A stretch of DNA of 64,000 nt, from NCBI RefSeq assembly GCF_029873635.1, contig NC_080425.1, positions 41,976,390 through 42,040,389 of the forward strand. The letters are read 5' to 3'. Of this stretch, positions 45,200 to 56,974 are shown piece by piece (within the stretch, counting starts at the first letter, position 1; each line of letters begins with the position of its first letter). A program made the position numbers and the translations under genes. This DNA comes from Malania oleifera (lineage: Eukaryota > Streptophyta > Magnoliopsida > Santalales > Ximeniaceae). Below the pieces are notes generated by a model. It was not told the origin of the DNA, searched no databases, and was given only the letters and a program-made list of their open reading frames with translations.

Positions 45200-45565
45200 A
45201 GGTAGGAGGAAGACCCGAGTGTCTTCGGAGGACATTGGAGGCCACCTATGGTCGACAAGAGTGAGGAAGAAATTGGTGTTAGGTGAACTGTGTGGGTGTG
45301 GGGCGGAAATATTGTGGACCGAGATGACTCTTCGTAATCTGGGAAGTGAGGCAGATTGAAGGAAACTCTGGCGTCCGCAGGAGGAGGTGAATCAGATTGA
45401 ATGGAAGCTTGCGTCTGTGCGTGCACGTGTGAGCGGAGGATAATTGGGGCTGGGCGCTGGTCTAAAGCTCGTTTGAGGAGTTTTTTCCCCTTTTATTATT
45501 AAGAATAAATAAAATATAAAATAACACTCTGATTGGGAAAAAATTTCCCAAAGTAATGCTCACGT
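45200..45565. other. GC-richer sequence, no gene recognised
   Basis: Open in one minus frame (45426-45043) with a Ser/Pro-rich translation, but I recognise no domain and the frame overlaps the chromodomain-like fragment. Confidence 0.35.
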
Positions 45566-45808
45566 AATCTCGCAGCATGAAACTGCGAGATTTAAACTAA
45601 TGGGCCACTGGAAGGACGATGCGTGGCAAGGAGATAACCAAATCTCGCAGCTCCAAGCTGCGAGATTTAAAGAGAGTAGCCAGGAAGAAGTTGACGCGTG
45701 GCACGAAGAGGGAGAGAATCTCGCAGCTCCAAGCTGCGAGATTTAAAGGGAGTGGCAGCGGGAAGGTGATGCGTGGCACAAATCTCGCAGCACCAAGCTG
45801 CGAGATTT
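45566..45808. repeat. Four spaced hairpins with AATCTCGCAG arms
   Basis: Hairpins at 45566-45593, 45640-45668, 45717-45744 and 45780-45808 share arms AAATCTCGCAGC and GCTGCGAGATTT around five-base loops (TCCAA, TCCAA, ACCAA; the first is imperfect with CATGAAA). Spacers of 35-48 bases are also related, each with GATGCGTGGCA or GACGCGTGGCA. The array is therefore a tandem repeat of about 75 bases, each unit holding one perfect 12-bp hairpin. Confidence 0.95.
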
Positions 45809-46170
45809 GTGAAAAACAATAATATTTATGCAGTAATATGATAATAATAAAAAATAAATGCTAAAGTAAAAGAACTTGAACATTTTTAAAAATTGAAAAT
45901 ATATTTTTTTAATTTAGTGGTAGTTGAGCAAACGCATATATAATATATTTTTGTTCATAAAATAAGTTAATTATTTTTGAATTATTTATTTTTATAACTT
46001 ACTTTAATTTATTTTATATAACAATATAAATTAAGAAGTGATATAGAAATTGGAGATTTTTTTAAAGTTAAATTCCAACTAGTCTGTGGATTCAAAAATA
46101 AATTTTATTAAAGTTAAAAAAACTTGACCCGAGTTTTGTCTGTAATAATGATACAATTTTTTTAATGAAT

Positions 46171-46210
<40 letters not shown>

Positions 46211-47331
46211 TTCTCAATATAATATATGAATTAATTTAAGGTATTCTTTAAAAATTCACGGGTGTTTAATCAATTTAAGATTAGGAGTTTAAGCTATTGG
46301 ACTCTTTTCCTGTTTAAAGTGTAGCAGTCAAAACATTTTTTTTGTTTATTATTTCTTTTTAAAATATTTCAATTTTCAAGGGCATAAAACTTGTGTCATG
46401 TGTGAAATGAATAAGCAAGCCCTTCTAGACTATGTTCAAATGGAACAACATTGTACCACTATTGTACTAATTTATAATTAATTAAAAAATGTTACCTAAT
46501 TAAGTCAGGTTCAAAAATCATTTGATTAGGGAATTATATTGGGATTGATAAAAAATAATCAATTATTAGATGCATGTGGACTATTGCGTAGAAACAATAG
46601 AAATGCAATTTACAATCCCCGAGTCATCAAGGATAGAACAGTTAAAAAATATTTGAAAATCGATATAATATATTTGAAGATCAAAATTTTGATCTTAACT
46701 GAATTCAAAACTCGTTTAATAGATTTGTTCGGTTTGGTTTCAATTTTTTATAATAGTCTTTAGTTATCAGGTCAATTTCAACTTTAAATATAATTAAAGC
46801 GTGACATAATAATTTGTTGCATGTAGTGGTAAATCAAGTTAGAATTTTTTGAACGATAGAGGGGAAGAGATTGGGATAAAATTATTAATTTTTATATTTG
46901 TGAGACGTCTTTTATAGAATAATATTATGAGACCCAACAAAACAAAGTAAATTCTAATTTATTGGAGTTTAACTGAGAAATGATTAAATTTATACCAAAA
47001 TTACCTTAGGATACTATCATATGGGTAGGTAGATTATTCTTATTTAATTTATTATTTTGAGATAAGGTATTAAATTGTTTTATTAAAAATTTAAATTTAA
47101 AATTTATTTATTAAAACTCGATTACAGTTAAATACAATAAATAGTCTTAAACATCTATGACACTAGTTTCCAAGCACACTTAAATGTCTATTTTGTTTTC
47201 AAAGTCTTGGAAAATTAGCTTAAAAAAAATTTAAACTATTTTTTTTAATACACAAGTAATCTTACTTTGACTGCCCACAACACTAGATACATCGCCAAGA
47301 GTAAAATCCATTAACCAAATACCATACAAAT
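45809..47331. other. AT-rich intergenic sequence
   Basis: No gene seen. It holds a TA microsatellite at about 46173-46206. The 74-codon frame at 46539-46763 has no recognisable features and is probably chance. Confidence 0.5.
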
Positions 47332-47467
47332 TTTAGCGATACGAATTTTGCAGTAAAACATAATTCAATTTTAAGAATTAACTTAACTAGGCATGCAAAT
47401 TTTAGTGATACGAATTATGTGTCATTTTTTATATTTGGCAGTATTGAATTCTTTAGAGATACGAATT
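47332..47467. repeat. Three direct copies of TTTAGNGATACGAATT
   Basis: TTTAGCGATACGAATT at 47332, TTTAGTGATACGAATT at 47401 and TTTAGAGATACGAATT at 47452. The only varying base is the sixth. They lie just downstream of the PMD pseudogene and could be subterminal repeats of the element that carried it. Confidence 0.8.
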
Positions 47468-47575
47468 ATTCAATGATATATACAAAGAAATAAAAAAATA
47501 ATCAATTATATACAAATGAAATCAAAACAATCAATGATATACATACAAATCAAATGCAATGAAAATAATGCTAAA

Positions 47576-49769
47576 CTACTCCGTGTTGCAACAAGGTCGT
47601 CTCCGAGGTCGTGGTGGCTGTCGTCTACGTCTACCCTCTCCCTGTTGGTCAGCAGCATCAGGTGTCCTGTCCCGTCGTCTTGGATGTGGATCCTCTCCCC
47701 CAAGAGGTGCTGCATAATCATCATCATCCATGCGGAGCGCACGCAGTGAGAACTAGTACGATGTCTTGGGACGAGAACGAGGCGGCATAGGGGGTGCATC
47801 GACCTCCACCCCATTGAAAAGATCGTCGAATAAAAATGACATCGATGGGGTAGCAGCAGTATCGGATGGGGCATCAGTCGATCTACTCGACGGTTTGGCA
47901 ATATCAGCTGCAGTGGAAGGCGCATATTGCGCTAATGGGCCGAACACGTACTCTGCCTGTACGATCGGTGGGGAGGACATGGGAGTCCCTGGACGACTAG
48001 AGGAGGCATGTAGTCCTCCTCGTACTGGAGTTGGTCAACCTCCTCATGCTGGTACATCAAGTCGACCTCCTTGTCCTGGGATCCGTTGACCGTCCTCATG
48101 GACGAGGTCCAGTGCAGCACTCATCAATTGGTGGATTGTAGGATCCGACGAGATCTGGTCTGCCTCAATGACTATGTCAGCTTGCAGGATATGAAAATAT
48201 TTTATTAATGCATTCAAATCAGAACGTATATATAATAAAATGAGTTGTGGGATTAGTCTTTTTACGAGGCTCAAATATACAGTAGCGGTCCTGTCTGCCA
48301 AGCGGCGTGTGATAGACCTATACCATGTGAAGTATGGGTCATCTAGACGCATCAGACCATGCTCTGCCACTCCTCCTATGATGTAGTCTCATCGATGCTC
48401 CCACGCAGTGACGAATATCGCGTGCGTACTGGACCAATATGTGACCCCTCGACCGCGCCCATCCATGCCGTGGAGGTTGTCCCCAACAATATCTACCCCC
48501 GACGTCATAAATCGGGCGGGAATGACTTATCAAAACCCAAACTATAGCATGACTCAATCGGGGAGATACCACTCAATAATATGAAAGCATATGAGTGGCA
48601 CTTGAGCTACCCACAAGTCCCTCCTATCTGCATAGTTAGGCAGCAGGTCGACTAGAATCTCTGCCATGTAGGGCATCCATAAAAACTGCACTTAGACATA
48701 ACCAAAAGATAAGCGGACTATAAACAACTGAAAGAAAGAAAGAATATCATGTGCTATACTTTAATTGATTTATACCTCATGCTCCCGGTGCATGTCCAAC
48801 TTGAACTTGTACCATGGCAATGTTTGAAGCGCAACCATCGATGCCCTCAAGTCGTCCCTCCATCTGTATAAGATGAAACGTAAGTTCCCAAATGCAATAC
48901 TAGTACGTATTACGAATTAGTATTCATAATACTTATAGAGTGAATGAGGAGGGATAGATAAAATTGGTACTAACCAGTATGCGAGTGGGAGAGGATCAAC
49001 CGGACGACCGTCCTGACCCCTCTCAATCTGCAACAAACCTCTCCGCTTAGGTGCGAAGGAAGGAAATCTCTCCCAGGCCCAAACCTAGAGTAGGCGAAGG
49101 GGGCCTACAGTCTGTTTCTTAGAGTGGTGCGTGGCGCGACACATCTCCCTGTTCAACCACGCCAAAGTAGCGGATCCCCAACTGTACGAGTGACACGCTC
49201 CAAAGTCCTCAAGGAGTGGAAGGAACATCAGATGCGCATAGCTAACGGAAACATCAGAGAAGATCACCCCACAAATCAAACGCAACAAGTGGGCTCATGC
49301 GTGGCATGCTATCGTCCGTGTATCTGCATCTGTCGAAAGCTCACGAAACGCATCCCCCTCAAGGAACCGCATATGGATGCGTGCACCAACCAACTCGCTG
49401 TTAGGCGGAACGACGCCTAACAAATGTCACACATAGTATGCAGGGCAAGTCGACCCTGACGGTCTGTAGGTCCCTCCACTGGTCCGACAGTGCGACCGGT
49501 GACGGGTCATCCATCAATCGGTAACCCGAATAAAACAGCAATGTCCTATAATGTGATGGTGGCCTTGCCATGAGGTAGGTGGAACATGTGTGTCTCGGGT
49601 CTCCATCGCTCTACCAATACTGTAACAAGATGCCAATTAAGTTGGATATGAGCAATCCGATAAATGCCATAAAACCCCGCATCGCGTATCAGATGGACGA
49701 TGCGGGGGTCTGCCTCTAACCAACACTCCACAAACTGCGTGCCCCCTCGGCAGAATAAGGGGTCCACAT
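47576..49769 (-). pseudogene. Plant mobile domain (PMD, MAIN-like) pseudogene
   Basis: Read on the minus strand, the N-terminal half has DAGFYGIYRIAHIQLNWHLV, VERWRPETHMFHLPHGKATI (49700-49550), then DIAVLFGLPIDG and PVTGRTVGPVEG, and further on YSWGSATLAWLNREMCRATHH (near 49140). This is the PF10536 family (MAIN-like, often annotated serine/threonine phosphatase 7 long form). Introns fit at 48864-48974 and from 48775 to about 48690 (GTATAA to GTGCAG), with WRDDLRASMVALQTLPWYKF between them. The C-terminus is basic (RRRRQPPRPRRR) and ends with TAG at 47576. Multiple stops and frameshifts make it a pseudogene. Plant PMD proteins are partly host genes and partly transposon-borne; the flanks here favour the latter. 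Confidence 0.85.
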
Positions 49770-49952
49770 GCCCACAAACTTATGGGGGAGCTACTTCACC
49801 TTGATATATACAGCTTTGAAACATTAAATTCATCTTATATCTCTTTTTACCTTATGTCTTGTAGGAATACATATTTTTCTAACAAGTGGTATCATTTTGT
49901 GCTGAATGATCATTTTATTTCTTCGATGTGATCAATACTGAATTGTTTGAGT
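49770..49952 (+). mobile_element. Truncated Sirevirus 3' internal region, left of the hAT insertion
   Basis: Assigned only because the sequence resumes on the other side of the hAT element (53212) and leads directly to a polypurine tract and Sirevirus LTR. No coding domain is readable. Confidence 0.35.
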
Positions 49953-51686
49953 TAGACCTGGCAAAGCGGATCGGGTCGGTTTATCCGCAGTGGATAAGGC
50001 AGATTATCGAGTCAAAAAATCATAATCCATATTCGACTCGTTTAAGTGGCGGATTAGGCGGTTTCGGGTCGGATAATTCATGGCGGATGGGCAGATAATC
50101 CGCCATTCTCAAATATAATTTTATTAATATTTTTTTTCATAATAATTTAAGTTGTATACTTGTATACGATAACTTGCGATTAGTTTGCGTATTAAATTTT
50201 TTGGTAACTATATCAATCATTTAATCATTGATACTAATTAACAACTCGTGATTCATGCAAGTAAAATTGTAAGCAATAAAATAAAATAAATTAGTCACAA
50301 TCCAACTCAAAATAGAAACTCAAATTGTGTGACTCGTGTGAGTCTAAAATCTAAACATTATAACTATTCTTAAAGCATGTGAGTTTCTTTAAACATAACT
50401 ATTTTCAAATCGTGTGAATCTCTCAAAATAAAACTATCAACAAACTAAAAAAATCTCAATCCATCATTCAAATAACTTCAAAATCATTTGAATGCCTTAA
50501 ATTAATTGAAATGCTTTCATTTGTGACATCAAAGCTTTCATTATCTTCTCCTCGTGTGCCTATCATGAAAGAATTCAAAATATAATTTAAGTTACGAATC
50601 GAATAACATAAATTGAACTTATTAATTAGAATCTCAAAAGTTACAAGTTATCAAACTAGAAAAAATATTTACAAATAATTTATTCAACACTACAAGTTAA
50701 AACAAAAAATAAACAATAATTTATTGATTACATAATTTTTGAAGATAAATAGAAACACTAGCTATGCAGCCTGTGCTAGTGTAGTAACGTAGCATGTGCG
50801 CTGCTAGTGTAGTAATATTCAAATAAAGTCAAACAGAGTAAGATGATACACCAGAAAAGGTACAACCTGCTCTCTCAGCTTGACTAAGACATTTTTTTCC
50901 CAAATCCTAGTAATGCACTGCAAAAAATTAAGAAATGGAATTAAATATTTTCTTTGCCCAGCGAACGATTAAATTCATCTTGAAACAGAAACAATGCTAC
51001 TATGCAGGCCTACAGCAATAGCAATGCATAGATGTCAAAGTATTTAAAATGACAAATAAATATCTATTTTAAAGAAATACAATTAATGCATTGATAAATT
51101 TTTTAATGTTTTAAAAAATATATAAGGACAGCAATGAAATTAAATAATTTGTTAGAGAAAAAACTAGCTTTTAACTTTTGAAAAGTATCAAATATGGAAG
51201 AAGACAAACATTTATTTAAAATATTAACTGAAATATAGATGTGAACAAGGATTAATCAACTGAAATCCAAAAGAATTAAGATATGGAAATTCATACTTCA
51301 TAGAATTGTATTTAAAGAAAAAAAAATTCCCTCAAAGAGAAAAATTAAAAAAAAAAAAAAAAGGATCACCACACTTTTTTTTTTTTTTAAACGTTCAAAC
51401 TTTATTTTTTATGGGGGATCACATCATAATACATATTCAGCTAATCTGTGTCAAGTGAGTGTCAAGTGTGCTCCCTTCTAGTTAACCAAATTTATTAACA
51501 AATGAACAGCACGATAACAAGACCAGACTATGATTTAAGAGCTACATTGCTGAGGAAAAAAATATGCACCCAGACAAAAGGCTAGTTAAATTACTACATT
51601 CTACTACGCCCTACCACTCTCCAAACCCCTCTTAGAAGGCACTGACTAGTATAATTTTTCGCATAATTAGTAAACTGTGGCATCTC

Positions 51687-52230
51687 TCATTTTTTACCAC
51701 CAGCTTCAACAGGTTCAACTACCTCAGCTTCCAATGTCTCTGAGCTGGGAGGCTGTTGAATTTCTAGCTATTGAGACACCAACGACTTGCCAGAGAGTGC
51801 CATTCCCATCATCTCATATATCTTACCAGCAACCTGAGCTGGATTTTCACGAGTGAAATCACTAGAAATCAAAGTTGTGTCATACAAAAGATCAATAGCT
51901 CTCAAGGCATCTTCATCATCAGCATACGCCTTGCTCGCAGCATTTAAGTTTTAAATAATGGGGTGATCAAGATTGATTTCAAGCACCCTCCTGCCTCTCA
52001 TTTATTCCAGGCTAGACGTATCACCAATAGTCTGGGCCTTCATTAGCTGTTCCATGTTGGCAGACCAACCAAACATCCCAGATACAAGAATACACGGCGA
52101 TGTGCTAAGACGGTTTGAAATTTGAACATTGGCAACTTTGTCACCCAGTCGCTTCTTAATCCAATCACAAGTCTGGCCAAACTCCTGCTTCATCTCCTTT
52201 TCCTTCTCCTCATTCTTATCACCACACTTG
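51687..52230 (-). pseudogene. HSP90: C-terminal fragment of organellar HSP90
   Basis: The minus strand encodes about 180 contiguous residues of the HSP90 C-terminal dimerisation domain: EFGQTCDWIKKRLGDKVANV, FGWSANMEQLMKAQTIGDTS, MRGRRVLEINLDHPII, DALRAIDLLYDTTLISS and AGKIYEMMGMALSGKSL. It ends EAEVVEPVEAGGKK before a TGA at 51687-51689. The tail resembles organellar (HSP90.5/HSP90.6, TRAP1-like) plant HSP90, not cytosolic HSP90, which ends MEEVD. Three in-frame stops (near 52000, 51950 and 51768) show decay. No intron is seen. It lies wholly inside the hAT element, so it is a transduplicated fragment. Confidence 0.85.
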
Positions 52231-52439
52231 CAACGCTTATCAGTTTATAGGAAATCTCCATCAAGTCATCAACTAACACTAAGAAGGGGAAAAATAACCA
52301 TTAAGAGGAAGAACTCAATTATTCATCTGAAAACCTTGAAGAATCAGGAGCACAACATACTATCTTATGCAGAATAAAATTAATTTAAAGGTTAAAGTTA
52401 ATGCACCAGAAAATTGCACTAAATAACAAGAAGCTGGTT

Positions 52440-52735
52440 CGAAGGGTGACGAACTCACGAAGCCAACTTGCTGCAAAATCATTAATTAGATTGCACTAAA
52501 ATTAATCTAATGCCAACTTGCTGCAAAATCATAAACATGAACAAACAGAAAGTGCCAACTTGCTGCAAAATCATAAACTTGCAGCTGGTTCGAAGTGTGA
52601 TGAACTCACGAAGCTCCTGACAAACTTGCGAAAGGTCCTGTTGGTTCAAACTTCGAAGCATTGAAGAAGAACTCACGAAGCTCCTACTGGTTCAAAGGAT
52701 CAAAGAGACTCGCGAAGGGTTGGAGGGCAGAGGGC
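52440..52735. repeat. Short direct repeats in the hAT element
   Basis: CCAACTTGCTGCAAAATCAT occurs exactly three times, at 52463, 52513 and 52555. A second unit, GAACTCACGAAGCTCCT, occurs at about 52603 and 52670, with a related copy at 52450, and CTGGTTCGAAG-type words recur. Together they suggest local tandem duplication within the element. Confidence 0.85.
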
Positions 52736-53211
52736 TTCGAAGGGTCGAAGAAGAAGGGTCTCCCCGACTCTCCCGTCTCTCATGCGGCCGTCGGTTGGTT
52801 CTCTTTCTCTGAGTCTCTATTCGCTCAAAATCTCAAATGATGAGGGAGGGCTAGGGCTCATTTTGAATGGGAATGGGGCTGGCATTAGGGCTGGCCTGGG
52901 GGCTGGGAGTGGGAGGGGCCGAGAGGGCGTGCGAGCCGAGTGGCCGTGTGGGCACTTGGGGCTTTGGATAGTGGGCTGGCTGGGGCAATGGGGCTGCGGG
53001 GTTGGGCTGGTTATAGCAGGCTTTTATGGGTTAATAATGTAAGCGGGTTGGCAGATATCTGCCGAATAAACCCGACCCGACCCGCTAAGGGGGCGGATAT
53101 GAAAATGAAAACTCATATTCGACTTATTTAGCAAATGGATGATTATGAGTCGGTTAAAACAAGTCGGATACGGTTCGGATTAACGGATTTTTATCCATTT
53201 TGCCAGGTCTA

Positions 53212-53554
53212 GTTTAAGTTGTTTTATGTAAATTGCTATATATTGTCTGTTTAACTCAAAATAGGTCACTTTGGTACAAATGTATTTTGGGAAATGCTCT
53301 ATTTTCAAATAGCATACTGTCGAATTTTGTAAAAATTTTCCCAACTTATCTTTTGTATTTAAATGATTTTTGTCTTCATGCTATATTTCTTAGCCCCTTT
53401 TGCTGTTGCCAAAAGGGGGAGAAGAGGAAAATTTTGATACATTGATAAATTTAAATTAAGCTTTAATTCTTTTTATGCATATAGTTAGGGGGAGACTTTC
53501 TTCGCTGTACGCACATTTGCATAAAGTATTTGTCATCATAAAAAAGGAAGAGAT
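53212..53554 (+). mobile_element. Sirevirus 3' internal end and polypurine tract
   Basis: AT-rich sequence with GCCAAAAGGGGGAGAAGAGG (about 53408-53428) and a final purine tract AAAAAAGGAAGAGAT just before the LTR start TGTTAACC at 53555. This paired-purine arrangement matches the 3' end of the complete Sirevirus (36014 and 36267). Confidence 0.7.
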
Positions 53555-55525
53555 TGTTAACCTAGTTGGTCATATCCAGTTTTGATAATGACAAATACAT
53601 TTGGTACTGACGTTTGTCATAAGCTTGCATGCAGGTTCACCCTACGCTTGTATTTGAATAGAAAGCTACATCATGATGGCGTATGGTGATCACACAGAAG
53701 AATGAAGAAAAGTGTGTTGTATTTGTAATTATTTTTATATTCTTCATTCTGGGCTATAATTTAATTATGGATTGTACCTCAATATGGTTTGTAATAATCT
53801 GCATCATGCATGGTAGGTAGGTATGCTCAAATGACCTTAGCTGGACTTTAGGTTCTTGCACATAGTGCACTAAGTCCCCAATATCATATAATTTATCTAG
53901 AGAATTAACTGGAGTATAATTGGACTGAAAGGGAAAATTTTGTGAGTGGTTTGGTGACTGAATCCTTAGTGTTCAAAACACCTCGGGCGCCCGAATCATG
54001 GACTGGTCAACATGTTAACCTGAGATTGGAAAACTGAACTAAAATACACGTATCATCCACGGTCGACCAAACCTATGTCAGGAACTTTCCCACCAACTCG
54101 ATAGCCTGAACATCACGTTCAAAATAGCCTCGGGCGACCAAACTTATGAGTTCGGCATACCAAACTTCAGACTGACTAACCGAAACGCGGTCTTTTTGAG
54201 GAATCGCCTCATTCAGCAAATTGAACATTATTTTAGGCACCCGAAGCATGAAAATAATATTTCTTGTTATGTCTATTCGGTCAAATGAACTGAGGCTCGG
54301 GCACCTGAAACTCTCAGGTTGGTTTTATTTTTAACCGAGATAAAAAGGGGTTAAATCAAGTTAAAATATTAAACTTGTTTAAAATATTTTTAAGAATGGC
54401 CATTAAGTCCCCAACGGTCATAAAATTGCCCTTGCTTATATATACAAGTTCATTTGCAAATATTAGCAAGGATTAGCAAAATCATTAAGGCCAAATTCTC
54501 TCAAATTTCCAAATCCTTTTTTTGCTTATACTACTCCTATACACTCAAAAGTTTCAACTTTGATTATCCAAGTGTTGTGAGTGTGCTAAGAGTGCTTGTG
54601 CTTTATTCCATATTGCTTAATACTCTCATTTGTGTGGTTTATTGATTGATTTTGATATTAAGAGTTAACCTTAAGTTCTCCCACTGATTTTATCTAATAA
54701 ACCTTGTGTGGGAAAACTTAGTGGCTTATGGGTGCTTGCATTGATATTGCAAGATACCTTAGCCCTTATTTTTTTGTGCAAAATATTTTCTTAAGCTTGC
54801 ATTCAAACATATCTTGTGCTTAGTATATTAAGAACATATTATTGAGGTTGTTTGAATCATCTTGATAGCATCTTTTGAAACCCTAAACTGATATTGTGAT
54901 ATTTCATACTATGGTTCAAAGTTTGCTTAGAAATACACTCAAGATCTTAATTGCTTATCTACACTAGATTGAGTGTTTAGCACAGATCATTAAGCACTAA
55001 GCATATTTACTATCATTCGTGCTTGGTTATTATTTGAGCTATACTGTGGTACATATCTTCTTGTTTGAGAAGCATATTTCTGTGTAAGCAAATCTATATA
55101 CATTTGTTGTATTCCTGGAGTGGACCTAAAGAGGGAGACTAGCCCTGTGGAATAGTCTCAATTTGGCTTAGACCCGGTTAGGAAAGTTAGGTGCACCATC
55201 CTGGTAAGGTGTGGTTGTAGGTTGAGGTCAGCCTTGCTAATTGACCTGGTTGTAAACGGTGCCGCTCCACCCATTAAGTAAGCCATAGTGGAATCCTTGT
55301 TTTGGTGAGTCAAGGCCGGGATGTAGGCACTATGGTTGAAACTTGATAACATATCGCGTGTGCTATTTATTTTTTCCGCACTTTATATTACCGCACGTGT
55401 ATGTTATATATTGATTGCATAAACTGACCCTAGGTTGTGTATTACTACTGCTAGACTGGTTGACCTAGGGGTAAATTTTTAAATCTCAAATTTACCCCCC
55501 TTTTGAGATTGCACCAACGCTAACA
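53555..55525 (+). mobile_element. 3' LTR of a 5'-truncated Sirevirus
   Basis: Starts TGTTAACCTAGTTGGTCATA and ends GCACCAACGCTAACA; the same family as the LTR at 60990-63002 (both have CTGTTTTGATAATGACAAATAC-like starts and an ACCTAGGGG end block). It holds a TATA box near 54437 and motif copies of TCGGGCG[A/C]CC at about 53984, 54131 and 54297. Only the 3' end of its internal region precedes it, so the rest of the element was lost or lies left of 49770 in decayed form. Confidence 0.85.
54436..54446 (+). promoter_or_regulatory. TATA box of the truncated Sirevirus LTR
   Basis: TTATATATACA, about 140 bases downstream of the last dyad motif, in the same relative position as in the sister LTR (61864-61876). 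Confidence 0.6.
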
Positions 55526-55945
55526 ATATGGCTTTGATTATTTTGGGAGAAATTTAACAAATTTTTAGCAGCATGCCATTTGTTAATAGAATATTTCCTA
55601 AACCTACAAGTCACAAAAACATGCAATTCAGAAGATTTTTGCATCATACTGATGGTCAATGTGTTCAAGACAACCTTATGACTTAAAAATAAATACAATG
55701 ATATGCATGAAATTCCATAGAATTATGTTTTCCAAAATTATATAAGTTTTGAAAAATTTTGGTAGCATTTCCCCTGTAAATAGGACATTTTTCATAGAGA
55801 TATATTCCAAACCTGGGTGTTTACACTAAACAGTTCAAAATAATCCAACTAGTAATGATTGCCTCTTATAAGTGGTACAAAAAAAAAGTAAGCTTTGAAA
55901 CACTATGATCTATTTAAATTTATACACACACACACACACACACAC

Positions 55946-56925
55946 ATACTAGATTTTATGCATGCCTTTGATCCTAGTTTCCCTAAATGAGTCTTAAGTT
56001 GGGAGTTAAATGTTGTTAGATCTTCAGTTAAGGAGTTGGGAGGCTCCTGTATTACTTGTAGGCTATAGTGTTTGAAAGATTTATTTGGGAGGAGGTTAAG
56101 AAAGCATTGGAATTTAACAAAATTTTGGCAGCATGCCGTTTGAAAAAAAAAGAACATTTCCCAAACTTGCAAGTCACAAAAGTTCTTCCTAGGTTTAGCT
56201 AAGCTAGCAGTATTAGTACACAACCTAGGGTCTGTCTATGCATATATGAAATTACAAAAAAGATAAATCAAGTCCTAATAGCATAAGCAATACAATTCCA
56301 CTATCTCTCAACAATTCACAATTTAGCATATGAATAGAATTAAACAAGCAACAAAACTACCAACATGTAGTTCAAACAATGTTTTACATACCTTCTAATG
56401 AGAGGAGCCACCTTCTTCTAAATCAACAGACCTACTTGTTATGGATATAGATCTTTATTTTGACTAGATTTTATGTATGCTCGTGATCTTCGTTTCCCCA
56501 ATTGGGTCTTAAGTTGGGAGTTTAATGTTGTTAGGTCTTCAGTTAAGGAGTTGGGAGGCTCCTGTATTACTTGTAGGCTGTAGTGTTTGGAAGATTTTTT
56601 TGGGAGGAGGTTAAGAAAGCATTGGAATTTAACAAAATTTTGGTAGCATGTCGTCTGTAAATATAACATTTCCCAAATTTGCAACTCACAAAAGTTCTTC
56701 CTAGGTTTAGCTAAGCCAACAGCAATAATATACAACTTAGGGTTTGTTTACACATATATGAAATTGCAGAAAAAATAAATCAAGTCCTAACAACACAAGA
56801 AATACCATTCCAGTATCGCCCAACAATTCACAATTCAACATATGAATAAAATTAAACAAGCAACAGAACTACCAGCATGCAGTTCAAACTACATTTTACA
56901 TACCTTCTAATAAGAGGAGGCGCCT
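55946..56925. repeat. Tandem duplication, unit about 513 bases
   Basis: Copies about 55946-56416 and 56459-56925. Shared stretches include TAAGGAGTTGGGAGGCTCCT, TTAAGAAAGCATTGGAATTT and CAACAATTCACAATT, each ending with the splice-donor-like GTTTTACATACCTTCTAAT on the plus strand. Copies differ at perhaps a tenth of positions. It probably duplicates an exon with intron of the minus-strand gene. Confidence 0.85.
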
Positions 56926-56974
56926 ACATCATCTGGTCAAAATTGGTGCATCACTTGTTCAAACTACGCTTAAT

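Larger units (their letters stand above)
49953..53211. mobile_element. Non-autonomous hAT-type DNA transposon with captured HSP90 fragment
   Basis: The ends are inverted repeats, TAGACCTGGCAAAGCGGAT at 49953 and its complement ending TTTGCCAGGTCTA at 53211. They are flanked by near-identical 8-base sequences GTTTGAGT (49945-49952) and GTTTAAGT (53212-53219). TIRs beginning TAG and 8-bp duplications are the hAT signature. Subterminal regions repeat CGGGTCGG, GGCGGAT and GATTATC-type motifs in both ends. No transposase is visible in its 3.26 kb, but a 540-base HSP90 fragment is carried on the minus strand. Much of 50150-51650 is AT-rich with no gene. Confidence 0.9.

Noticed and set aside
45566..45808. 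CRISPR-like palindromic repeats
   Set aside because: Spacers are related to each other and the DNA is eukaryotic; it is a tandem repeat containing hairpins.
46539..46763. 74-codon open frame as a small gene
   Set aside because: AT-rich, no domain, no promoter or splice context, and within chance expectation for this composition.
47516..48547. Several plus-strand open frames
   Set aside because: They overlap the minus-strand PMD pseudogene and are shadows of its Arg/Pro-rich C-terminus.
52782..53042. Gly/Trp-rich 86-codon frame
   Set aside because: It lies in the GC-rich subterminal part of the hAT element and has no recognisable domain.
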